From contig JAQBNV010000098.1 in assembly GCA_028288395.1 (NCBI GenBank), positions 1-14,938 of the forward strand: 14,938 nucleotides of DNA, in the 5' to 3' direction. Shown piece after piece: positions 1 through 8,418 of this stretch. A model generated the notes under the pieces. The model ran no database searches, had not been told where the DNA came from, and saw only the letters and a list, made by a program, of their open reading frames with translations. The stretch is from Adhaeribacter sp. (lineage in GTDB: Bacteria > Bacteroidota > Bacteroidia > Cytophagales > Hymenobacteraceae). The position numbers and the translations under genes were made by a program. The number at the start of each line of letters is the position of its first letter. Position 1 is the first letter of the stretch.

Positions 1-19
1 CTGTCTTGATACTTAATAA

Positions 20-991
20 ATGAAACGAATTGCAGTTTTTACTTCCGGTGGTGACGCGCCTGGTATGAATGCCTGTATACGGGCAGTAGTCAGAACGGCT
101 ATTTATCACGGAATTGAAGTTTACGGAATACGGAAAGGATTTAACGGCATTATATCCGGCGATTTTTTTAAAATGGAATCATCCTCCGTCAGTAATACCA
201 TCCAGAAAGGCGGCACAATTCTAAAATCGGCGCGCAGCCAGGCTTTCATGACGCGCGAAGGCCGCGAAAAAGCTTTCGCACAGCTCAAAAAATTTGAAAT
301 AGACGGTTTAGTTGCGATTGGTGGCAACGGCACCTTTACGGGCGCCTCGCTTTTTCAGGAAGAATTTGGTATTCCGATTATTGGCGCTCCTGGCACCATT
401 GATAATGATTTGTACGGCACCGATTATACCATTGGGTATGATACCGCTGTAAACACGGCCCTCGATGCCATTGATAAAATAAGAGATACTGCTGATAGCC
501 ACGAACGGGTTTTCTTTGTGGAAGTTATGGGCCGCGACTCCGGATATATTGCTATGCCTTGCGCCATTGGCGGGGGCGCCGAAATTGTGATGATTCCCGA
601 ATCCATAACATCCATTGAACAGGTAATCGATACGCTTAAACATGGCTGGGAGCGTTCCAAAACCTCTTTTATAATTGTTATTGCCGAAGGCGACGAAGAG
701 GGAAATGCTACGCATATCGCTGCCCAGGTTAAGGAGGCTTTGCCCCAGATGGATGCACGGGTTACTATATTGGGTCACGTACAACGCGGAGGCTCTCCTA
801 CCGCTGCCGACCGCCTTCTGGCCAGCCAAATAGGAATTGCCACGGTAGAAGGACTCATCAACGGTAAAGCCAATGTGATGGCCGGCATTGTAAACTCACG
901 GTTGGTTTATACCCCCTTTAAAGATACCATAAATAAAAAGAAAATAATAAATCAGCGCTTTGTCCGGATGGTAGAAATATTAAGCATATAG
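20..991 (+). CDS. pfkA: ATP-dependent 6-phosphofructokinase
   Basis: Phosphorylates fructose 6-phosphate to fructose 1,6-bisphosphate, the committed step of glycolysis, in the cytoplasm. The 323-residue length matches the bacterial PfkA family. Visible motifs are the nucleotide-binding TSGGDAPGMN near residues 8-17, the catalytic PGTIDND loop (base Asp128, Asp130), substrate-binding VEVMGR at 167-172, and HVQRGGSP at 253-260. The phosphate-donor loop reads GGNGT at 101-105: the Gly after the Asn and the Gly in PGTID favour ATP over pyrophosphate, but Asn103 stands where E. coli PfkA has the Mg-binding Asp103. The ATG lies only 19 nt from the window edge and has an A/T-rich leader without Shine-Dalgarno, as usual in Bacteroidota, so any promoter is outside the window. 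The gene converges with miaA, 46 bp apart. The identification is secure; the effect of the Asn on activity is unknown. Confidence 0.97.
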   Translation: MKRIAVFTSGGDAPGMNACIRAVVRTAIYHGIEVYGIRKGFNGIISGDFFKMESSSVSNTIQKGGTILKSARSQAFMTREGREKAFAQLKKFEIDGLVAIGGNGTFTGASLFQEEFGIPIIGAPGTIDNDLYGTDYTIGYDTAVNTALDAIDKIRDTADSHERVFFVEVMGRDSGYIAMPCAIGGGAEIVMIPESITSIEQVIDTLKHGWERSKTSFIIVIAEGDEEGNATHIAAQVKEALPQMDARVTILGHVQRGGSPTAADRLLASQIGIATVEGLINGKANVMAGIVNSRLVYTPFKDTINKKKIINQRFVRMVEILSI

Positions 992-1000
992 CAAACTGAA

Positions 1001-1065
1001 TATCAGGCATTTATCATTTATTAGTTTAGGCGATACTTTACACAATTTGTTGCCTGATAAATGCC
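1001..1065. terminator. inverted repeat between convergent pfkA and miaA
   Basis: GGCATTTATCA at 1006-1016 is perfectly repeated in inverse at 1055-1065, an 11-bp stem with a 38-nt loop. An alternative register pairs TATCAGGCA (1001-1009) with TGCCTGATA (1051-1059). The right arm lies inside the last codons of miaA. The position between two convergent stops suits a two-way transcription stop, but the loop is long and no clear T-run follows either arm, so this is only a candidate. Confidence 0.3.
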
Positions 1066-1949
1066 AGAACAGCTTCCCGGTCATCCGGGTGAAACCATTG
1101 AAAATTGGTATCCCGGCTAAACCAGGTGAGTTGCCTTTTGGCGTAGCGCCGGCTATTGCGCTTCAGCAGCCTTACCGTTTCAGGCCAATCCTGCTGCCCA
1201 TCCAGGTAGTCAATAATCTCTTTGTAGCCCACCGTTTGCAAGGCATTATGAGCGCGGTACGGACACAAAGCAGTGGCTTCTGCTACCAGGCCCTCGGCCA
1301 GCATTTGGTCCATGCGCTGATCGATCCGCCGGTAAAGCTCCGCGCGATCGCGATTCAGGCCAATTTTTATTAACCTGAAAGGCCGCTTTTTAGGATTGCG
1401 GCCCCGGTAAAATGAATAAGGCCGGCCGCTGCAGTAACAAACTTCAAGAGCCCGAATTACCCGTTGCGGGTTAGCCCGATCAACCTGGTCGTAATAATCC
1501 GGGTCTAGTTCCTGCAATTGCCTGAGTAAATGGTCCAGGCCCGAATTGGCTAATTCTGCCATTAATTTATGGCGGATTGCCGGGGACGCTTCCGGCATTT
1601 CGTCCAGGCCTTCACACAAAGCCTGGATGTAAAGTCCGGAACCTCCCGTTAAAAGAACAACTTTTTTATCCCGGAATAATTCCTGTAGTAAAGCCAATGC
1701 ATCGGCCTCAAAGGCGCCGCAACTATATTCATCCTCTATACTGTGGGAGTCTATAAAATAATGCTTTACCGAACTCAAGTCAGCAGGGCCCGGTTTGGCT
1801 GTACCAATATTCATTTCCTGATAAAACTGTCGGGAGTCGGCCGAAAGAATAACAGTATCCAGTTCTTTGGCCAGCCACAAACACAAATCGGTTTTTCCTA
1901 CGGCCGTGGGCCCTGCAATAACTATCAGAGTGGGCACTTCTGTTTCCAT
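1038..1949 (-). CDS. miaA: tRNA dimethylallyltransferase
   Basis: Transfers a dimethylallyl group to N6 of adenosine 37 in tRNAs that read codons starting with U, which stabilises decoding. The 303-residue length is normal for the family. The sequence shows the P-loop GPTAVGKT at residues 13-20, the DSRQFY substrate motif at 38-43, GTAKP at 49-53, the TGGSGLY segment near residues 100-106, and the C-terminal RRYAKRQLTWF segment typical of MiaA. The ATG start places the P-loop strand 7-12 residues from the N-terminus, as expected. It is transcribed toward pfkA and away from the large kinase gene, so it seems monocistronic within the window; no confident promoter was found upstream. The reading frame has no irregularities. 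Confidence 0.97.
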   Translation of the reverse strand: METEVPTLIVIAGPTAVGKTDLCLWLAKELDTVILSADSRQFYQEMNIGTAKPGPADLSSVKHYFIDSHSIEDEYSCGAFEADALALLQELFRDKKVVLLTGGSGLYIQALCEGLDEMPEASPAIRHKLMAELANSGLDHLLRQLQELDPDYYDQVDRANPQRVIRALEVCYCSGRPYSFYRGRNPKKRPFRLIKIGLNRDRAELYRRIDQRMDQMLAEGLVAEATALCPYRAHNALQTVGYKEIIDYLDGQQDWPETVRLLKRNSRRYAKRQLTWFSRDTNFQWFHPDDREAVLAFIRQQIV

Positions 1950-2500
1950 TTATTTATGAAAGGTGAATACTTCTTTTTCAAATTAAATTTTATTTGCCTT
2001 AATTTAACTTATCTATAACCGGTTTCCAGGTCAGCGCTCCTTCGTTTAAAGCCACTAACATCCTAGTAAGGGATTACAAAAGAAACAGGTTGCCACTTAT
2101 AAACCAGAATACCGGTAATTAAAATCGAATAAATTTTTAAAGGCCGCTTTAAGCCCGGATTACCGGCAATGGAAAGAAATTTATTTATATTTTGGGGTAT
2201 AAAGCGGAATCCTGAAAAACAAACGCCAGCAACAATTATCAGTAATTTAAGTTACCGCAAATGGATTAAAAAAGCTGCTTTTACAGTTTAACAAATTAGG
2301 TTTCAATAGATAATGCAATATTTTTATGTTGCAGCGACGTACGTGCTGGAATAATCATCTAATTTAATTTATAAATAAAGAAAAGCATTGTTGTTTATTT
2401 GGTTATATTTTTTGAATTTTAGATTTAAAATAGAATCAAAGTATATTGTAAATCTAATATTGTTAAATTACAAATTACGCTGCTCAACCCACAATACGCT
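1950..2500. other. divergent intergenic region between miaA and the hybrid kinase gene
   Basis: This 551-bp AT-rich stretch must hold the promoters of miaA (leftward) and of the five-gene kinase unit (rightward). No reading frame of convincing length is present on either strand, and no clean TTG/TAnnTTTG promoter was found. The T-rich run near 2404-2414 (TATATTTTTTG) resembles a -7 element but has the wrong internal spacing. The notable structure is the cluster of inverted repeats at 2112-2207, described separately. The reading frame of the kinase gene is open upstream to about 2429 but has no ATG, GTG or TTG before 2501, which supports the ATG at 2501. Confidence 0.7.
2112..2207. repeat. three mutually crossing inverted repeats upstream of the kinase operon
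   Basis: Three perfect inverted pairs occur within 96 nt: CCGGTAAT (2112-2119) with ATTACCGG (2159-2166); AATAAATTT (2128-2136) with AAATTTATT (2177-2185), extendable by one G-T on each side; and CCGCTTTA (2144-2151) with TAAAGCGG (2200-2207). The arms run 1-2-3-1'-2'-3', so the helices cross and could form only as alternatives or as a pseudoknot-like fold. It lies about 300 nt before the kinase start. It could be a regulatory leader, a small RNA, or overlapping operator sites. The base pairing is seen directly; any function is inference. Confidence 0.35.
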
Positions 2501-5500
2501 ATGCGCCTGAATCCTGTTTCTTTTCCAGACACTTCTGTTACAGAATTAGCTCAAAATTTATTGCAGCTAACTCTTCAATTAACAGATGCCCAACAGAAAT
2601 TATTGGTTTGCGGGCCTGATGGTAAAATCCTGGCAGCGGCACCCCTGGCTCAAAAAATAATTAAGGCCGAATCCACACCTTTTGTAAATCTCACTAGCCT
2701 GGTACCTATTGGTGAAAGAAAAAAATTAGCCGAATTGCTGGTAAATTTACCCCAAAAGAAACACGCCAGCTATTTATTAGATAATCTGAATTTAAACTTT
2801 ACCTACGTGCACGATTACGAAGGGCGGGCTTTTATCTGCTGCACCGTTACTGAAAAATCGGCTATTACAAGTAAAACAACGCATAAACTGGGGAAAGAAG
2901 ATAACTACAAAGAAATATTTGAAAACAATTTTGAAAGTATTTGTATTTTGGATAGCCAAGGCAAAATACTCGAACTTAATAAAGCCGCTTTGCAGCTTAC
3001 TTCATACCGGAAAGAGGATTTAATTAACAAATCTATTTCGGAAATACTCGATTTTAACAGCTTCGAGAATTCTCTTTTCCGGAAGAGATTGCTTCAGACC
3101 CTGAATGGTCATACCCAAAAATTCGACTCCTGGTTTAAAGGTAAAAATCAGGAATTAATTACCGCCGAAATAGTTTTAACCTTGGGTTATTTTAAAGGCC
3201 AGAATGTAGTAGTTGCCAGTGCCATCGATGCATTAGACCGGATTAATACCGAGCAGAATATCCGGTTGCGCAACGACCAGCTCGAGTTTATAAACTTTCT
3301 TCTTTCGCACCTGGCCCGGTTTAAAACCACCGAAGAAATTTTACAGTTTACCCTGGAACAACTGCTCGAAAAAACCCCAATCATTGGTGGTGGAATATAT
3401 TTGTACCAGGAAACCGAACACAAATATAATTTGCTTTCGGCCAGCGGTACCAACCAGTTGCTGTTAAATAAAAAGGCCACTATTTCCCTCCATCCCGACC
3501 TGCGCGACAAACTAAACCGGAAAGAAATCCGAAAAGCCGTTAAGTTGCTCTACAGCGATTTCGAACGTAATTTAGGATTGAAGGATATAGTCATCATGCC
3601 GGTATGTTCCGACACTACCAGTGTAGGTGCGCTGGTTTTGTTTTTGCATAATCAAAAAAGAATAACCTATTCCTTTACCTCACTGGTAGATTCTATTGGT
3701 GATGAAATAGGCCAATATATTACTAAAAATGAGCTGAACCGCCAGTTAAGTTATTCCGATAGTAAGTATCAGGCCCTCTTTGATTCTTCTTCCGATGCTA
3801 TAATTCTAAGTGAAGGAATCCAGATTACTGATTGTAACCGTTCTACCCAGTTTCTAACCGGTCTTCCCCGGAATAGGATTATTACCCAAACCATCCCGGA
3901 CTTATTAAGCAACAACGACCCCAAAGAGAAAGAACAGGTTCACAAATATTTACTCGAAATAGTGCACAAGGGCGGCGAATTAAAATTTGAGTGGAAAAGA
4001 AACCACCCCGAATTATCGCCGCTCGAAGCTGAAATAAGGATTAACCGACTGTTGATCGGTGGTAAATTTTATGTGCAAACCGTAATAAGGGATATAACCG
4101 AACTAAAACAGATTCATGTTGCCAAACGAAAAGAAGAAGTTTTAAATGAATCTATAAACCAGTTCCGGGAATTTATCAGTAAGGTGGAGATGGCCTATAT
4201 CAGCCTCGATCGCCTCGGCTATATAAAATATCTGAACAATTATTTTCTGGAAATTTTAGGCTATGAGCTATCGGAACTGATTGGCCAGGATTATTTTGAA
4301 TTATTTACGCCGGACAATGAACGGGAAGAAAGGAGAAGCCAATACCAGAAAATGATTGTAGACCGGGAACTGGTCCACCATATTGAAATAGAAATTATAT
4401 CCCGTGCCGGTGAAGCAAAGACTTTTTTGTGGCAGCGGATGTTCGAATATGATTCCGAGGGAGGCATAACCGGCATTATCGGCTTGGGCAAAGATGTTAC
4501 CGAAAAAAACCAGGCCATGGAGGCCTTGAAAGATAACAAAAGCCGCTTTCAGGATATTTTTGATAACGCTCACGACCTAATCCAGAATGTATCGACGGAT
4601 AACCGTTTTATTCTGGTAAATAAAGCCTGGAAAGATAAACTAGGATACGACGATTTTGATATTGAAAAACTTAGCCTGAATGACATTGTCCACCCTTATT
4701 ATAAGGCCAAGCTAATTTACCAGTTGCGTAACCTCTATAAAGGCGAAAATGTAAATAAAATTGAAACCGTTTTTATTACCAAAGCCGGTAAACCCATTCA
4801 CTTAATTGGCAGTATTACTTGTACCTGGCAAAACGGGAAAGCCATGGCTACCCGGGCCATTCTGCACGATATAACCGAACGAATAAAAGCGGAGCGACTG
4901 CAAAAAGTATACTATAGCATTGCCAATTTAGCCATTAGCAGCAAAGACTTACAATCTCTCTACGGCGCCATTCATCGGGAGCTGAGTAAGATAATAGAGA
5001 CTAATAATATTTATATTGCCTTATGCAACGACGAAAGAACCGAAATGAACTTTGTATATTTCGTCGATCAGGACAAACACACGAATAATTTTCAGAGCGA
5101 CCGGCCGTTTACAAATGGTATTTCGGAATATATTATTAATTTAGGCAAACCGCTGTACCTGCTCCGCGAAGACCTGATAGACCTGGAACAAAAAGGGGCT
5201 CTGCAGGTAATAGGAACAATGCCCGAAATCATCCTTTGTTCGCCGTTGATGGTTGGTGAACGCATAATTGGGGTAATTGCGGTACAGGATTACCGCAAGC
5301 AGGAAGCTTACGTAAGTTCCGATATCGAAATTCTTCACTTCATTTCGAATCAGGTAGCCTTGGCCATCGAACGAAAACGCAATGAGGTACAAATAAATAA
5401 CCAGAATGCCCGGCTAAAAGCAATTTTTGAAAGTGGCTCTCACATGATGTGGTCGGTGAACCGCGAGTATAATTTTACTTCTTTTAACCAGAACTTTGCG

Positions 5501-7747
5501 AATTTCTTTGGCGAAAACTGGGGCATCTATCCGCAGTTAAACACGCAATTTTTTGAAAACCTGATATTCCCAAGCGGTGGGCGCGATTCTGACCGGGAGG
5601 TAGAACTGCAAACCTGGCAATTTTTGTACGAAAAAGCTTTTTCGGGTGAGGCTTGCCATTTTGAATTCCGCAGTTTTGCGGCTGATGGCCAGATAAGGTG
5701 GCAGGATGTATTTTTAAATCCTATTTATCTGGAAGACGGTTCTTTCGACGAAATATCGGCCATGTCGCTGGATATTACCGAAAAGAAATTTTCGGAGCTG
5801 GCCCTGCAGGAAAATGAAGAAAAATTCCGGAGTATTTTTGAGTCTTTCCAGGATTTATATTACCGGACCGATTCTGAAGATAAAATAGCCCTCATGAGCC
5901 CTTCGGTAACTGAAATGCTGGGCTATGACCCAGATGAACTAATTGGGATATCGGCAAGTAAACTTTACTTCAATCCGCAGGATCGTGATTTGCTCCTGCA
6001 AAAGCTGGAAGAAAAAGGTTGGGTACGTAACTTCGAGGCCCGGTTGCGAGGCAAAGATAATTCGTTGAAAGATGTATTATTTAACTCTACCCGCATTTAC
6101 GACAAAGAAGGCGATGTAATCGGCATCGAAGGCGTTGCCCGGGATATTACCGATATTAAAAAGATTCAACTCGAATTGATCAAAGCCAAAGATTTGGCCG
6201 AGAGTTCCTTGCAAGCCAAAACTCAGTTCCTGGCCAATATGAGCCATGAACTTCGCACCCCAATGAACGGCATTATCGGCATGATTGATTTGCTTTTTCA
6301 TACCATTAATACCGAGGAACAACAGGAATACGTAGATACCCTGCGTAAATCTTCGGAAGCTTTGTTAGCCATTCTGAACGATATTCTGGATTTATCTAAA
6401 ATTCAGGCAGGCAAACTTGCGTTAAACGAAACCGGCATCGATTTACATTATTCGCTCAGCAAACTCCACAGCCTGTTTGTAAACCGGGCCCAGCAGAAAT
6501 CCCTGCGGTTCAATTATTATATTACGCCGCATACCCCACAATTTATTTTTACCGACGAAACCCGGTTGCTCCAGATTTTGTCTAATTTAACTTCTAATGC
6601 CATTAAGTTTACGAACAATGGCAACGTGCATATAAATGTATCGAGTATCAGCAACGATGGGGAGTTTTGCACCATTATGTTTCGGGTGAAAGATAGCGGC
6701 ATAGGCATAACCGAAGAAAACAAAAAACTTTTATTTACCAATTTTACCCAACTAGACAATTCTTCTACTAAATCTTTTGGCGGCACGGGTTTAGGACTAG
6801 CTATTTCTAAGCAGCTGACAGAGCTGCTGGGTGGGGAAATTGACGTAGATTCGGTTTATGGCGAAGGCAGTACTTTCTGGTTTACCATTAAATGCCGACT
6901 GGCCCACAACCAGGAAGACATCCTCGACCAGCGCCAGCAGTTGCGCGAAGAGTCAGAAGAAGCGGTAGCGTTCGAAACTACGCCTTATGTTTTACTTGTC
7001 GACGACAATGCTATTAATCAGAAGGTAGCCGAAAAATTATTACTACGGCTGGGTTGCAAAGTAGATATTGCCTCTAATGGTTATGAAGCCATTGAATTTG
7101 CCGCCTCCAACCCTTATGACATGATTTTTATGGACATTCAGATGCCCGAAATGGATGGCGTAACGGCTACTGCCGAAATCAAAAAGGTATTAGGCAAATC
7201 CTGCCCGCCAATTATTGCCATGACCGCCTACTCGATGAAAGATGACGCGGATAAATTTTTAGGCCAGGGCTTAGATGATTATGTTTCGAAACCGATAAAA
7301 GTCAGCTTCCTGCACCACATTATCAAAAAATGGTTTATCGAGAAAAAGAATGAAACTGCATTTGCGACGCCCGAAGAAATAACACTTAGCCCGGAAAACA
7401 CCCCGCAGGAGCAGGTAATAGATGATGCCATCGTGGAGCAGTTGCGGCAACTGGGCGGCGACGAATTTGCCAAACAGCTTTATGACGAGTTCGCCGAAGA
7501 AACAGAACCATTACTCGAAGAAGCCCGCATAAATGTGGGAGCGAAACAATATGATGCTATTTTAGATAATTTACACCAGTTAAAAGGCACCAGTTCGACT
7601 TTAGGCATCAATATATTTGCCGGATTAGCTAAAAAAATTGAACATGATATTAAAAAGAAAAAATTATCCCAAGTAAATAAAGAATTTGCATTACTTTTAG
7701 ATCATTATTCTACCTTTAAAAAAGTCTATCCGAAAAAATTTACCTAA
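2501..7747 (+). CDS. multi-PAS/GAF hybrid histidine kinase with REC and Hpt domains
   Basis: A 1748-residue soluble sensor kinase without visible signal peptide or membrane segment. Reading from the N-terminus: a weak PAS-like region (1-125), PAS (about 135-250), GAF (261-415), PAS (420-535), PAS (552-670), PAS (679-795), GAF (802-965), PAS (968-1098), PAS (1104-1222), HisKA with SHELRTP and phospho-acceptor His1249, HATPase with N-box Asn1366, DSGIGI (Asp1398) and FGGTGLGLAIS (1426-1436), a receiver with Asp1501/Asp1502, phospho-acceptor Asp1545, Thr1575 and Lys1597, and a C-terminal Hpt with His1692 in HQLKGTSSTLG. Every phosphorelay residue is present, so His1249 to Asp1545 to His1692 transfer is expected, as in ArcB/BarA-type kinases. 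The signal is unknown; no haem or flavin ligand can be assigned. The stop is 2 nt before a stand-alone receiver gene, a likely partner for the Hpt. Confidence 0.95.
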   Translation: MRLNPVSFPDTSVTELAQNLLQLTLQLTDAQQKLLVCGPDGKILAAAPLAQKIIKAESTPFVNLTSLVPIGERKKLAELLVNLPQKKHASYLLDNLNLNFTYVHDYEGRAFICCTVTEKSAITSKTTHKLGKEDNYKEIFENNFESICILDSQGKILELNKAALQLTSYRKEDLINKSISEILDFNSFENSLFRKRLLQTLNGHTQKFDSWFKGKNQELITAEIVLTLGYFKGQNVVVASAIDALDRINTEQNIRLRNDQLEFINFLLSHLARFKTTEEILQFTLEQLLEKTPIIGGGIYLYQETEHKYNLLSASGTNQLLLNKKATISLHPDLRDKLNRKEIRKAVKLLYSDFERNLGLKDIVIMPVCSDTTSVGALVLFLHNQKRITYSFTSLVDSIGDEIGQYITKNELNRQLSYSDSKYQALFDSSSDAIILSEGIQITDCNRSTQFLTGLPRNRIITQTIPDLLSNNDPKEKEQVHKYLLEIVHKGGELKFEWKRNHPELSPLEAEIRINRLLIGGKFYVQTVIRDITELKQIHVAKRKEEVLNESINQFREFISKVEMAYISLDRLGYIKYLNNYFLEILGYELSELIGQDYFELFTPDNEREERRSQYQKMIVDRELVHHIEIEIISRAGEAKTFLWQRMFEYDSEGGITGIIGLGKDVTEKNQAMEALKDNKSRFQDIFDNAHDLIQNVSTDNRFILVNKAWKDKLGYDDFDIEKLSLNDIVHPYYKAKLIYQLRNLYKGENVNKIETVFITKAGKPIHLIGSITCTWQNGKAMATRAILHDITERIKAERLQKVYYSIANLAISSKDLQSLYGAIHRELSKIIETNNIYIALCNDERTEMNFVYFVDQDKHTNNFQSDRPFTNGISEYIINLGKPLYLLREDLIDLEQKGALQVIGTMPEIILCSPLMVGERIIGVIAVQDYRKQEAYVSSDIEILHFISNQVALAIERKRNEVQINNQNARLKAIFESGSHMMWSVNREYNFTSFNQNFANFFGENWGIYPQLNTQFFENLIFPSGGRDSDREVELQTWQFLYEKAFSGEACHFEFRSFAADGQIRWQDVFLNPIYLEDGSFDEISAMSLDITEKKFSELALQENEEKFRSIFESFQDLYYRTDSEDKIALMSPSVTEMLGYDPDELIGISASKLYFNPQDRDLLLQKLEEKGWVRNFEARLRGKDNSLKDVLFNSTRIYDKEGDVIGIEGVARDITDIKKIQLELIKAKDLAESSLQAKTQFLANMSHELRTPMNGIIGMIDLLFHTINTEEQQEYVDTLRKSSEALLAILNDILDLSKIQAGKLALNETGIDLHYSLSKLHSLFVNRAQQKSLRFNYYITPHTPQFIFTDETRLLQILSNLTSNAIKFTNNGNVHINVSSISNDGEFCTIMFRVKDSGIGITEENKKLLFTNFTQLDNSSTKSFGGTGLGLAISKQLTELLGGEIDVDSVYGEGSTFWFTIKCRLAHNQEDILDQRQQLREESEEAVAFETTPYVLLVDDNAINQKVAEKLLLRLGCKVDIASNGYEAIEFAASNPYDMIFMDIQMPEMDGVTATAEIKKVLGKSCPPIIAMTAYSMKDDADKFLGQGLDDYVSKPIKVSFLHHIIKKWFIEKKNETAFATPEEITLSPENTPQEQVIDDAIVEQLRQLGGDEFAKQLYDEFAEETEPLLEEARINVGAKQYDAILDNLHQLKGTSSTLGINIFAGLAKKIEHDIKKKKLSQVNKEFALLLDHYSTFKKVYPKKFT

Positions 7748-7749
7748 AT

Positions 7750-8133
7750 ATGGCAGACATTAATACTAAAACAATTCTCATAGCTGAAGATAGCTCTGTT
7801 ATCCTTAATCTGACTAAGAAAATTTTGGAATTGCAAAATTACAAGATCTTAACTGCCAAGAATGGCCGGGAAGTTATCAATCAGGTTGAAAAGCAAAAAA
7901 TAGATGCTATCCTGATGGATTTGAATATTCCGGTTAAAAACGGAATGGAATGTACCCGCGAAATTCGCAACCATGCAAACAAAGAAGTAGCTGGTATTCC
8001 GATTATTGCCGTAACTGGTAATGCAAATAATTATACCATGGAAGAATTTAAAGAGGCTGGTATTAATGCTTATTTACCCAAGCCTTTAGATTTTGACATG
8101 TTGGTACAAACGGTAAAACAATATGTATCCTAA
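7750..8133 (+). CDS. single-domain response regulator (CheY/DivK-like receiver)
   Basis: A 127-residue protein that is a receiver domain alone, with no DNA-binding or enzymatic output. The acidic pair Glu13-Asp14, phospho-acceptor Asp57 in LMDLNIP, Thr89 in AVTGNA and Lys111 in PKP are all in place, so it should be phosphorylatable. It starts 2 nt after the kinase stop, which implies co-transcription and probably translational coupling. The likely role is to accept phosphate from the kinase Hpt (His1692) and act by protein-protein contact, or to serve as a phosphate shuttle or sink. The target cannot be read from this window. An alternative is that it competes with the kinase's own receiver domain. 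Confidence 0.95.
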   Translation: MADINTKTILIAEDSSVILNLTKKILELQNYKILTAKNGREVINQVEKQKIDAILMDLNIPVKNGMECTREIRNHANKEVAGIPIIAVTGNANNYTMEEFKEAGINAYLPKPLDFDMLVQTVKQYVS

Positions 8134-8142
8134 TCCGCGAGG

Positions 8143-8418
8143 ATGACGTTAAAATATACCCGTTCTTTTCTGGCCCGCCTCGAAGATATCTTTTCCGAAT
8201 CAGACTTTGTGCTGCGTTACGAAAAAGGCAACTTTAAGGCGGGCTATTGTTTAATCAAGGACATGAAAGTGGCCATTGTAAATAAATACTTTCCGTTGGA
8301 AGGTCGCATCAACTGCCTGTACGAGATTTTGCGCAACGTTCAGATAAATACCGAGCAGTTGGGCGAAAAAAATTTACTGCTTTACCAGGAAATTTGTAAA
8401 CCCGAAGAGCCGCAGTGA
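8143..8418 (+). CDS. small conserved-looking protein of unknown function
   Basis: A 91-residue protein with mixed charge, no signal peptide, no membrane segment and no recognised domain. The core around residues 20-50 (FVLRYEKGNFKAGYC followed by KVAIVNKYFPLEGR) looks like a compact alpha/beta fold: a strand-turn-strand pair and then helices. My impression is that similar small proteins occur widely in Bacteroidota, but this is recollection, not a search. It begins 9 nt after the receiver stop, and its TGA overlaps the GTG of the next gene in a GTGA junction, which implies translational coupling with the metallo-hydrolase. The tight packing and normal codon use make it a real gene. Function is unknown; a partner or accessory role for the hydrolase is possible. 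Confidence 0.85.
   Translation: MTLKYTRSFLARLEDIFSESDFVLRYEKGNFKAGYCLIKDMKVAIVNKYFPLEGRINCLYEILRNVQINTEQLGEKNLLLYQEICKPEEPQ

Noticed and set aside
308..829. 173-codon open frame on the - strand inside pfkA
   Set aside because: Fully antisense to a strongly supported enzyme gene; the translation has no family features and mirrors pfkA codon structure.
2391..2420. Promoter-like T-rich sequence before the kinase gene
   Set aside because: TATATTTTTTG does not fit TAnnTTTG and there is no TTG at the right distance, so no promoter call was made.
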